The notes below the pieces were generated by a model that did not search any database, was not told where the DNA came from, and was given only the letters and a program-made list of their open reading frames with translations. Of a DNA stretch of 5,693 nucleotides, positions 1-5,028 are shown piece by piece. Origin of the DNA: Bacteroidota bacterium (lineage in GTDB: Bacteria; Bacteroidota; Bacteroidia; Flavobacteriales; Crocinitomicaceae); contig JAKQEZ010000422.1 of the NCBI GenBank assembly GCA_029558435.1, forward strand, positions 1 through 5,693. Reading direction: 5' to 3'. A program made the position numbers and the translations under genes. Each line of letters starts with the position of its first letter. Position 1 is the stretch's first letter.

Positions 1-102
1 AAAATGTCGGTAATCAATGCCGTGAGAAACAAATTACTGCATCGAATTGTAGCCGTAGTAAACCGGGGAACTCCTTATGAATTACAACTCAAAAATAATT
101 AA
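1..102 (+). CDS. IS110-family transposase, C-terminal end (partial)
   Basis: Frame 1 is open from the left edge and stops with TAA at 100-102, giving 33 residues beginning KMSVINAVRNKLLHRIVAV and continuing with an NRGTPYE segment. The pattern of a basic 'NAVRNKL..R..AV..R..PYE' tail resembles the extreme C-terminus of IS110-family (DEDD-type) transposases common in Bacteroidota; this is recognition from memory, not a search. The catalytic domains would lie left of the window, so completeness cannot be judged. It is the only coding sequence on the plus strand. Its stop lies 28 bp before the point where the adjacent attC site loses its normal core sequence, which suggests the element ends there. 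It could instead be the tail of another small basic protein. Confidence 0.6.
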   Translation, partial: KMSVINAVRNKLLHRIVAVVNRGTPYELQLKNN

Positions 103-129
103 CAAAGAGATTGTTTTGATCATAGATAT
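1..129 (+). mobile_element. Probable right end of an IS110-like insertion sequence abutting attC site F
   Basis: The stretch holds the transposase tail followed by 27 bp of AT-rich DNA up to the position where attC F should continue as GTT but reads GATATC (minus strand). IS110-family elements lack obvious terminal inverted repeats and integrate at short specific cores. One subgroup (IS1111-attC) is known to insert into integron attC sites. The precise junction at the inferred crossover base is what supports the call. The boundary at 129/130 is inferred, because the other IS end is outside the window. Confidence 0.4.
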
Positions 130-292
130 CGTTTGGGTTTGTGCAGTGGCGGGCATAGGAGGCCTTAACAATGGAGCGAAGCGAAATGTTAAGGCCGACC
201 AGTTGCGACCTGTCCCACGGCACAATTTAAATAAAGAAACCGAAAGTAATGAGGACACAGTACCCCGCCATTGCACAAACCTTTTGTTGTGG
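130..292 (-). other. attC: attC-like recombination site F (subfamily III, right core lost)
   Basis: Imperfect hairpin at the end of the nuclease cassette. The main arms are 136-153 and 264-281, 18 bp with a single G.T wobble on the plus strand (G146 with T). On the minus strand the left core reads CCACAAC followed by A. The right end reads CCAAACG and then ATATC, where the other sites have GTT. A nested perfect 10-bp stem (161-170 with 187-196) encloses a GCGAAGC mini-hairpin motif at 176-182. It is closely related to site C in arms and loop, with compensatory differences. The missing GTT coincides with the probable IS end. Confidence 0.75.
161..196. repeat. Nested 10-bp hairpin inside attC F
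   Basis: GGCCTTAACA (161-170) pairs perfectly with TGTTAAGGCC (187-196). The 16-base loop contains GCGAAGC (176-182), a sequence known to form an unusually stable DNA mini-hairpin. The equivalent stem in site C is GGGTTTAA/TTAAACCC, so two base pairs have changed in a compensated way. This points to selection on folded single-stranded nucleic acid. Confidence 0.75.
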
Positions 293-340
293 GTAGTGTG
301 GCCCTTCTCAAATTTTTTTCCGGAGCCGTGTCCACCGTTA

Positions 341-1516
341 TTAAATTTTGTCCTTGTTTTTAATAATTGCATCTGCAACTTTCTTAACAGTCGGTTCGAA
401 GTCGGTCAAGTATTGAGTTACAAGTCGCCTGATTTCGTCCGGTTTCTCCTCTTGAAGTTTTTCTTTGTCGAATGGCTTGTCATCTGAGAAATGAACTAAC
501 CATTTTTTTCCTTGCGGCTTTTTAGCCCCATCCAGTTTACTTATTATGTCGTCAAGTAAGTCGTGTATTGGATGTTTGCTGTCGGCCACAGTCGTTTGAA
601 GTTTTAATTTCTTTGGATACCAAAAGAAATTAATCTCAAATAGAAAACCTTCCTTGTTTGGCCAACCAGTCGCTACGCCTTTGGGTATTAGTTTGTCAAG
701 CTCGGGTGTTAAGAAACGAACGTAACCTTTGTTTGCTGAGCCAAGTATCCAGCCTCTCTTCGTTACTTCTTCTTCAATTATTGTTCGTAGTTCGTTTTCA
801 AAGTCGGGCATGTTTGCAAAAACGAAGTCGAATATCTCCTTGTGATTTAAATAAATTCGTTTTGCTAATTCGTTGACTTCTTCATTTTTCATAAAGTGCC
901 TTTTTATTGAAACTATATAGTCGTTTAGATAAATCTGAACAGCATGGGAAATATTGTCACGGAAAGTTGTTGACACTTTATGCAACAATTCAATCAATTC
1001 TTCATGAGAATAATTGATGTAAATATCATCGTCCTTCTCAGATGTCTCGCCAAAGAGTGTTAGGTAAACAAAAACCTTTTTGTGCTTCGGAAAGCTTTGT
1101 TCGATGATTTCCTTATATCGTTTGAGTTGGTCTGTATGCTCTTTTGAGTATAATTTATTCTCAACACAAACTACAACTTTGTCAAATAGCAGTAAAAGGT
1201 CAATATTCCTCCATTCTCGTCTTACTTCAACTTTTCTTAGGTCGATAAGCTCAACATCAAATTCAGATATTTCTGTGAGTCGTTCATTTGAAAATATTTC
1301 TCGAAGAAATCGCTTTAATAAAATGTCGTTAAGTCCGTGACTTTCATTTGGGTCGAGTAACCAACCAAGAAAATTAGTGTGTCGGATTTCTGATGTCGTT
1401 ATTTTTAATACATCAAAAATATTCGGTCTTGATAATTTCAATTCGAGTCCATCAAATTGAGTGTCATTAATCAAGTCTTTGTACTGTTCCTTGAGTTCTT
1501 TTGATGTCGTTATCAT
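341..1516 (-). CDS. PD-(D/E)XK nuclease superfamily protein (PDDEXK_4-like)
   Basis: A protein of 391 residues from ATG at 1516. An in-frame TTG at 1534 would add six residues but directly follows a TAA stop, so ATG is preferred. Numbering from that TTG, an N-terminal segment (about 37-77) carries the NIFDVL...RHTNFLGWLLDP...HGL pattern of this family. The nuclease core follows, with WRNIDLLL (Asp112), VCVENKLYS (Glu125-x-Lys127) and a downstream DQLKRY, which together give a complete D...ExK active site. Residues about 200-397 form a long, Lys/Glu-rich C-terminal region with WPNKEGFLFEINFFW and no recognised motif. The family is typically annotated as hypothetical nuclease and is frequent in defence and mobile regions; substrate and role are unknown. 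It is the sole gene of cassette F and stops 37 bp before the cassette's terminal repeat. A defence role is inference only. It contains no transmembrane segment or signal peptide. Confidence 0.85.
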   Translation of the reverse strand: MITTSKELKEQYKDLINDTQFDGLELKLSRPNIFDVLKITTSEIRHTNFLGWLLDPNESHGLNDILLKRFLREIFSNERLTEISEFDVELIDLRKVEVRREWRNIDLLLLFDKVVVCVENKLYSKEHTDQLKRYKEIIEQSFPKHKKVFVYLTLFGETSEKDDDIYINYSHEELIELLHKVSTTFRDNISHAVQIYLNDYIVSIKRHFMKNEEVNELAKRIYLNHKEIFDFVFANMPDFENELRTIIEEEVTKRGWILGSANKGYVRFLTPELDKLIPKGVATGWPNKEGFLFEINFFWYPKKLKLQTTVADSKHPIHDLLDDIISKLDGAKKPQGKKWLVHFSDDKPFDKEKLQEEKPDEIRRLVTQYLTDFEPTVKKVADAIIKNKDKI

Positions 1517-1609
1517 TATTAAGTCCGAAGTCAATTATTTGTCCGCGTGTTGTTTCTTTATTCTTTGTCGTCTGTGTTAGTAGGTCGTCACTGTCCGGGG
1601 CCACATTAC

Positions 1610-1741
1610 CCACAACGTTTTGGGTATTTGCGAAGGCACGGTATTTGAAAAACGTCAGCTAAATATAAGCACAAAAGTTGATAGATGCACAACTGTTCAA
1701 TTACTTCCGTCAGCCGTGCTTTTGCAAATACCTTGTTAGCG
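1610..1741 (-). other. attC: attC-like recombination site E (subfamily II)
   Basis: Closes the AraC/SDR cassette. Minus-strand cores are CGCTAAC-A on the left and C-GTTGTGG on the right. The main arms, 1623-1641 and 1714-1732, pair over 19 positions with two G.T wobbles on the plus strand, at exactly the same two places as in site B. The outer sequences either side do not match each other (CCGC against GTGG), as expected where two different cassettes join. The loop shares ACAAAAGTT, TGCAC and ATTACT blocks with site B. Confidence 0.85.
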
Positions 1742-1763
1742 GTTCGGGCTTTTGCTAATGCCA

Positions 1764-1791
1764 AAAGGTCAATACCGAAGTATTAACCTTT
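1764..1791 (-). terminator. UUCG-capped hairpin downstream of the SDR gene
   Basis: On the minus strand AAAGGTTAATAC (1791-1780) pairs with GTATTGACCTTT (1775-1764) through 12 bp. One pair is a U.G wobble possible only in RNA of this strand, and a C(UUCG)G loop, one of the most stable RNA tetraloops, caps the stem. A short T run (four T's, then GG) follows. It lies 25 bp after the SDR stop and before attC E. The weak U tract makes efficiency uncertain, and it might instead be an mRNA-stabilising 3' hairpin. Confidence 0.65.
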
Positions 1792-1815
1792 GTCCTGAAA
1801 ATATTTCACGTTGAC

Positions 1816-2688
1816 TTATTTCTTTACACTCAGCATTCCTTGTGTTCCAAATTTTGTGTAAAGTCCTGTCATTATTTGCTCGTGGTGTTCATTATATTTT
1901 TGGATATGTTCTGCCATACCAATAAAATCAACTGCCTTACGGAATGGTTTTTCGCCTTTGGGTTTTTCAAGAAGTTCGGCATAAGCGTCTGCCACTTTTT
2001 GAGGGTCTTGTTGCGGATTGTTCTTTAAAACATTCTCAAAATTTTGAAGTGCTATTTCAGGCACTTTTGCAAAATCGCCATAAGCGGCTTCTCTACTTTT
2101 GTCGCTTGGCTTTATTAGATTTTCGTTAAATGAAGTTGGGTATCCTCCCGGCTCTACAATGCAATTTTCAATTCCGAAACCAGAAAGTTCTACCCTGTAA
2201 TTTTCTGCTAGAGCTTCCAATGCCCATTTTGAAGCCTGATAAGCTCCGTAAAATGGCAAGGCTATTCTGCCAAGCAAGCTTGAAGTATAAACAATCAAAC
2301 CGTCCTTCTTTTCACGGAAATAGGGAACAACGGCCCTGTTCATTCGTTGTACCCCAAGAACATTAATGTCAAATATTTTTTGAAAATCGGCAGGTGTAAA
2401 AAACTCCTGCATTCCAAGAACTCCGGTACCTGCATTGTTTATCAAAACATCTAAGCCATTAAGTTCTGCAATGGCTTTTTGCACTCCATTGTTTACACTT
2501 GTATCGTCAGTAACATCAATTTCTATAATTTTTGCTCCTGCTTTACTCAGTTCGTCTGCAATGGATTTGTTTTTCCCATTGATGTCCCGCATAGAAGCGG
2601 CAACTGAATGACCTTTTTGTAACAGTGCAAATACGATTAATTTTCCGAAGCCACCACTTGCACCTGTTATTAGAATTTTCTTTGTCAT
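1816..2688 (-). CDS. Short-chain dehydrogenase/reductase (SDR) family NAD(P)-dependent oxidoreductase
   Basis: A 290-residue classical SDR, starting at ATG 2688. The Rossmann cofactor motif TGASGGFG is at residues 8-15, NNAG at 84-87, the structural IN at 108-109, the catalytic Ser in TSS (135-137), and YQASK gives Tyr150-x-x-x-Lys154. The catalytic set is complete, so the enzyme should be active in NAD(P)(H)-dependent oxidation or reduction of a carbonyl/alcohol, in the cytoplasm. After the strand with PGGYPT (about 190) the protein has a longer C-terminal extension than the smallest (about 250-residue) SDRs. The substrate cannot be read from the sequence. It is the second gene of cassette E, 68 bp after the AraC-type gene. 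A perfect 12-bp inverted repeat reaches into its start codon, and a UUCG hairpin follows its stop. The AraC-SDR pairing suggests the neighbour regulates it. Confidence 0.92.
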   Translation of the reverse strand: MTKKILITGASGGFGKLIVFALLQKGHSVAASMRDINGKNKSIADELSKAGAKIIEIDVTDDTSVNNGVQKAIAELNGLDVLINNAGTGVLGMQEFFTPADFQKIFDINVLGVQRMNRAVVPYFREKKDGLIVYTSSLLGRIALPFYGAYQASKWALEALAENYRVELSGFGIENCIVEPGGYPTSFNENLIKPSDKSREAAYGDFAKVPEIALQNFENVLKNNPQQDPQKVADAYAELLEKPKGEKPFRKAVDFIGMAEHIQKYNEHHEQIMTGLYTKFGTQGMLSVKK

Positions 2689-2730
2689 AATCTATTTGAA
2701 TTTGTTGGTGCAAATTTCCAAATAGATTAT
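2687..2730. promoter_or_regulatory. Inverted repeat overlapping the SDR start codon (operator or translational hairpin)
   Basis: ATAATCTATTTG (2687-2698) and CAAATAGATTAT (2719-2730) are perfect 12-bp inverted copies. Inner AATTTG/CAAATT sequences extend the stem with a two-base offset, leaving a six-base loop. The repeat fills most of the 68-bp AraC-SDR spacer, and its edge includes the first two bases of the SDR ATG. It could be an operator bound as a dimer, or an mRNA hairpin that sequesters the start. There is no recognisable TAnnTTTG promoter within it. Confidence 0.6.
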
Positions 2731-2756
2731 GGGTTGGTTATGGTGAGAAGTTCCGA

Positions 2757-3152
2757 TTATTTGGTGAGAAGTTCAGTTTTTGAATTTAGTTCACGAAATT
2801 GTTTTGGGGTTTTGCCTTCATAGCTCTTGAAAAATTTGGTGAAGTTAGACGGGTCAAAGGTTAATGTCTGTGCGATATGTGAGATGGTGTTGTTGGTTGT
2901 AAGCAAAAGTTCTTTAGAAATTTCCATAAGCCGCTCTTCATAAATATCGCAGGGCGATTTCCCTAATACTTCCTGAATAGTGTTGCTCAAATGTTTGGGA
3001 CTTACAAATAGCAATTCAGCCAAATCCTTTATTTCAAAAGTTTTGTCAGCCATTCCGTTTTTAAGGTCGGTCAAATGTTTGTCAAGCTCGTGAAGATACT
3101 GGGCAACTATTTCCTTTTGTCTTACAGATGCTTTATCTTTTTCTGTTGTCAT
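2757..3152 (-). CDS. AraC-family helix-turn-helix transcriptional regulator (DNA-binding domain only)
   Basis: A 131-residue protein consisting almost entirely of one AraC-type DNA-binding domain. The first HTH lies at about 40-64 (IKDLAELLFVSPKHLSNTIQEV) and the second at about 88-112 (ISHIAQTLTFDPSNFTKFFKSY), followed by the family-typical GKTPKQFR tail. The usual N-terminal sensing or dimerisation domain is absent. Residues 1-38 are a charged helical lead-in, so the protein either binds as a monomer or is a naturally short form. It starts at ATG 3152, 48 bp inside the cassette, and lies upstream of the SDR gene on the same strand. Its likely target is the inverted repeat before the SDR gene or its own leader; this is inference from proximity. 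I see no frameshifted N-terminal domain upstream: the sequence runs straight into the cassette boundary. That boundary could have truncated a longer ancestor. Confidence 0.88.
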   Translation of the reverse strand: MTTEKDKASVRQKEIVAQYLHELDKHLTDLKNGMADKTFEIKDLAELLFVSPKHLSNTIQEVLGKSPCDIYEERLMEISKELLLTTNNTISHIAQTLTFDPSNFTKFFKSYEGKTPKQFRELNSKTELLTK

Positions 3153-3194
3153 TCCGTTATGATTATTGTCGTTTGGGTGTCGTTGTAGCCTGAC

Positions 3195-3328
3195 CGCTAA
3201 CGTCCGGCAGCTTTGCGTTCGGGCGGGGAATCGAAGCTCGTCTGCTGAATTTATTACTAATGTTTAATCGAAGAACCACTGTTGAGTTTTGCACTTCAGC
3301 CCGCCTGACGCAAAACTGTTTGTTGGCT
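3195..3328 (-). other. attC: attC-like recombination site D (subfamily I)
   Basis: Closes the TPR cassette. Minus-strand cores are AGCCAAC-A and C-GTTAGCG. The arms, 3207-3227 and 3300-3319, pair as GCAGC-TTTGCG...GGCGGG with one unpaired extra base in the TTCG/TGA bulge and one C/A mismatch, like an attC extrahelical-base arrangement. Compared with site A, the arm pair CGG/CCG is replaced by CAG/CTG, a compensated change. The loop contains a TTTATTACTAATG...ATCGAAG block related to the duplicated block in site A. Confidence 0.85.
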
Positions 3329-4206
3329 GCCGTATTATTTGTTTATGTCTTCCTTCATATTGTCAGCGTACTTTGTAATCATTTTATTTTCATTAGGCTG
3401 CTTTTGAAGTTTGTCATACCATTTATTAAAATTCACTTTGTCTTTTTGGTTATAATAGTATTGCAAAATGTTGTAACAATTTTCAGCGTTGTATTGATTG
3501 TCCTTTAAAGTTTTAAGCGATGTTTCAAACTGACTTACAGCTTTGTCAATTTTATTGTTTTTGGTAAGGGTATAAATATACTCTTTGTTAACATACGCGT
3601 CATTGGAATTAGTTTTTATCTCTTCTTCTAAAATTAATTCAGCTTTGTCATATTGTTTTAAGCAGTTGTATGAGAACGAAAGCTCAACTGCAAGCCCTTT
3701 AAACTTTGGATTTATTTTTTCCGCCTTTTCCAGATAAGTCAAAGCTTTTGCACATTCGTTCCAGCCATTATACATATATCCCCAACGATAAAGTCGTTCA
3801 ATAGAATTTGTGTCCGTTTTATAGTATTTGAGCCAATCAGGCGTTGCTGATATTTTAAGTTCTTGAAATTTGTCTTCGGGTATGAAGGCAACTAAAACAT
3901 TGTTTGGTTGCAGTCGCACCTTCATATTTGTACTGTCAAGTTTTTGGGGTACAAATTCTCCTGTTGGCAATACTCTAAAAGTGCCTTCATAATTAAGTGT
4001 CAAGCCTGCTTGTTCGTCTATGTAAATAAAACCATAAGCATAATTGCTGTCTTTGTCTGGTCTGAATGCAACCCACTTGTCTTCACTTTCAACAAAACGT
4101 TTGTCAAAATGTAAATTTGTCTGTGCGTTTAGCTCGGTCGCAAATAGAAATGTCAGAAGTAGTAAATATCTCATAATTGTGAGGTGTCTGTGAATATGGC
4201 AGCCAA
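3201..4206 (-). mobile_element. Gene cassette D (TPR protein + attC D)
   Basis: A 1006-bp cassette between crossovers 4207/4206 and 3201/3200. The ends 3322-3336 and 4193-4207 are complementary at 14 of 15 positions, the exception being a G.T pair on the plus strand (G3332/T4197). The first ten bases (GTTGGCTGCC) are shared with cassette C, but the following bases are this cassette's own. The leader before the ATG is only 32 bp, so expression probably depends on upstream transcription. Confidence 0.75.
3335..4174 (-). CDS. Secreted tetratricopeptide-repeat protein of unknown function
   Basis: A protein of 279 residues. The N-terminus MRYLLLLTFLFATELNAQ is a signal peptide with a Bacteroidota-style cleavage site before Gln, so the mature protein is periplasmic or otherwise exported; no lipobox Cys is present. 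Residues about 19-115 form a beta-rich, repeat-free domain (GFIYIDEQAGLTLNYEGTFRVLPTGEF) that I do not recognise. Residues about 128-265 are helical, with TPR-like units (WNECAKALTYLEKAEKINPKFKG, QYDKAELILEEEIKTNSND, NKIDKAVSQFETSLKTLKDN). TPRs mediate protein-protein contacts, so a scaffold role is likely but no partner is evident. The start ATG lies 32 bp inside cassette D. The TAA stop at 3335-3337 overlaps the last bases of the cassette's terminal repeat, so coding and recombination sequences are packed without a gap. Confidence 0.85.
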   Translation of the reverse strand: MRYLLLLTFLFATELNAQTNLHFDKRFVESEDKWVAFRPDKDSNYAYGFIYIDEQAGLTLNYEGTFRVLPTGEFVPQKLDSTNMKVRLQPNNVLVAFIPEDKFQELKISATPDWLKYYKTDTNSIERLYRWGYMYNGWNECAKALTYLEKAEKINPKFKGLAVELSFSYNCLKQYDKAELILEEEIKTNSNDAYVNKEYIYTLTKNNKIDKAVSQFETSLKTLKDNQYNAENCYNILQYYYNQKDKVNFNKWYDKLQKQPNENKMITKYADNMKEDINK

Positions 4207-4371
4207 CGTCTGAGTTTATGCAGTTGCGGGATTAGGAGGGTTTAAAAATGCAGCGCAGCGGAATGTTAAACCCGACCTGCTGCGAAATTGTCCCCCTTGA
4301 CTAAACTGCATTTGAAACATATACTTCAAATTTACACCACACCCCGCAATTGCATAAACTTTTTGTTGGCT
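4201..4371 (-). other. attC: attC-like recombination site C (subfamily III)
   Basis: The longest site in the window (171 bp). Minus-strand cores are AGCCAAC-A and C-GTTGGCT. The arms, 4213-4230 and 4343-4360, pair over 18 positions with one G.T wobble on the plus strand, at the same place as in site F. A nested stem (4238-4245 with 4266-4273) encloses GCGCAGC. Because cassettes C and D share the GTTGGCTGCC end type, the outer stem also pairs here in the linear array. The reading frame of the upstream gene runs through almost the whole site. Confidence 0.85.
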
Positions 4372-4878
4372 GCCGTTTGGTACACACGCAATCCCATTTA
4401 CACCGAAGTGTGAGAATTCGTTTTTTTCCTCGTTGTATCTAATTGTCCAGTGATAACTTCCACCGTCAAACACAATAAGAAACTCCTCTTTCCAATTATA
4501 GTCGCGTCTATTCCAATGAAGTCCTACGTAAATTACCTTTTCTCCTTTGTCGTTCACAAAACCCACATATTGTCGAATGTATCTCCCTAATTTTTTGTCG
4601 ATAATTGGTCCATAGTGTCGACCTTGGTTAGATCGACTTTTATTTATGTCCTTAATTCTGCTTTTCAATTCCTCCTCGAGCCTTGTTACCTCGTCCACAG
4701 TCGGAGTGAATCGTCCTTTTAGTGTCTCGTCAACCAAAGGCAGTTCATAGGCAGCGGAGAAAATTACTCCTTTAAATTGTGCATCCTCTACATATGTGAT
4801 TTGGTCAGAAAGCTTCTTAGAAGTCTGTCCGAAGGAACTTAGTGAAATGAAAAATAAAATTGTCAGTAGTGTCTTCAT
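4216..4878 (-). CDS. Secreted protein of unknown function, C-terminus read from attC
   Basis: I do not assign a function. From ATG 4878 the protein is 220 residues; an in-frame TTG at 4902 would begin inside the terminal repeat and precede the signal peptide, so it is rejected. MKTLLTILFFISLSSFGQ is a signal peptide with cleavage before Gln. The mature part has a basic-acidic helix (about 58-84, FTPTVDEVTRLEEELKSRIKDI), then a beta-rich region with YIRQYVGFVNDKGEKVIYVGLHWN and FDGGSYHWTIRY. It resembles small exported proteins seen in Bacteroidota accessory regions, which by memory end near the 'VNGIA' motif. Here no stop occurs there. From about residue 168 onward, the frame continues through the terminal repeat and attC C to TAA at 4216-4218. 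The last roughly 45-50 residues (…FRSRSGLTFRCAAFLNPPNPATA) are therefore attC-encoded and unlikely to be folded domain sequence. Confidence 0.75.
   Translation of the reverse strand: MKTLLTILFFISLSSFGQTSKKLSDQITYVEDAQFKGVIFSAAYELPLVDETLKGRFTPTVDEVTRLEEELKSRIKDINKSRSNQGRHYGPIIDKKLGRYIRQYVGFVNDKGEKVIYVGLHWNRRDYNWKEEFLIVFDGGSYHWTIRYNEEKNEFSHFGVNGIACVPNGSQQKVYAIAGCGVNLKYMFQMQFSQGGQFRSRSGLTFRCAAFLNPPNPATA
4238..4273. repeat. Nested hairpin inside attC C
   Basis: GGGTTTAA (4238-4245) pairs with TTAAACCC (4266-4273) inside the main arms of site C. The corresponding stem in site F is GGCCTTAA/TTAAGGCC, so the third and fourth pairs differ in a compensated fashion. The stems occupy the same position relative to the conserved AGGAGG-like segment that precedes them. 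Confidence 0.7.
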
Positions 4879-4896
4879 TGTCCTGTACCAAATGGC

Positions 4897-5028
4897 AGCC
4901 AACGGTTTTGGTATTTATGAAGGGCGGGATTAGATGTACAAAAGTTAAGCTTTGCACTACCGCTTAATAGAATTACTGTCGCTGAAATTATGACGTTCAG
5001 CCCGCCTTTTATAAATACCATGTTAGCG
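4897..5028 (-). other. attC: attC-like recombination site B (subfamily II)
   Basis: Closes the VOC cassette. Minus-strand cores are CGCTAAC-A and C-GTTGGCT. The arms, 4910-4928 and 5001-5019, pair over 19 positions, with two G.T wobbles on the plus strand shared with site E. Compared with E, TTTAT/ATAAA replaces TTTGC/GCAAA and GGCGGG/CCCGCC replaces GCACGG/CCGTGC, both compensated. The flanking outer bases do not pair with each other, consistent with a junction of two different cassettes. Confidence 0.85.

Larger units (their letters stand above)
130..1615 (-). mobile_element. Gene cassette F (PD-(D/E)XK nuclease + attC F)
   Basis: Bounded by the inferred crossover of site E (1616/1615) and that of site F (130/129), 1486 bp. 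Its two ends are complementary: 286-303 against 1599-1616, 17 of 18 positions, the one difference being a G.T pair on the plus strand (G296, T1606). This cassette-specific end sequence (GTTGTGGGTA type) differs from every other cassette in the window, as expected if the cassette moves as a unit. The leader before the gene is 99 bp, and I see no convincing Bacteroidota TAnnTTTG promoter in it. Confidence 0.7.
1616..3200 (-). mobile_element. Gene cassette E (AraC-type regulator, SDR, terminator, attC E)
   Basis: A 1585-bp cassette between crossovers 3201/3200 and 1616/1615. The ends 1735-1750 and 3187-3201 are complementary over nine core bases, then after one bulged T over C, a G.T wobble (G1746/T3191) and four more pairs. 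It carries two genes and its own terminator, so it is a self-contained regulated operon. Most integron cassettes carry one promoterless gene. Confidence 0.75.
4207..4902 (-). mobile_element. Gene cassette C (secreted unknown protein + attC C)
   Basis: The cassette is 696 bp, between crossovers 4903/4902 and 4207/4206. It has the longest terminal complementarity in the window: 4365-4384 against 4884-4903, 19 of 20 positions, with a G.T pair on the plus strand at position 11 (G4375/T4893). The leader before the ATG is 24 bp and consists almost entirely of the terminal repeat, so translation initiation must occur within or beside recombination sequence. Confidence 0.75.

Noticed and set aside
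82..378. 98-residue minus-strand open frame through attC F
   Set aside because: It overlaps the nuclease 3' end out of frame and continues through the recombination site into the IS end. Its similarity to the tail of the cassette C protein comes from shared attC sequence, not from a gene family.
77..487. 136-residue plus-strand open frame
   Set aside because: It crosses the IS end, attC F and the 3' end of the nuclease gene on the opposite strand. Its product shows no domain and it begins inside the better-supported transposase tail in another frame.
3260..3508. 82-residue hydrophobic plus-strand frame that looks like a membrane protein
   Set aside because: It is antisense to the TPR gene and attC D. 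The hydrophobic residues arise from reading the complement of Lys/Asn/Glu-rich codons.
4879..4902. TTG start at 4902 adding eight residues to the secreted protein in cassette C
   Set aside because: It starts inside the terminal repeat at the cassette boundary, and ATG at 4878 directly begins a standard signal peptide.
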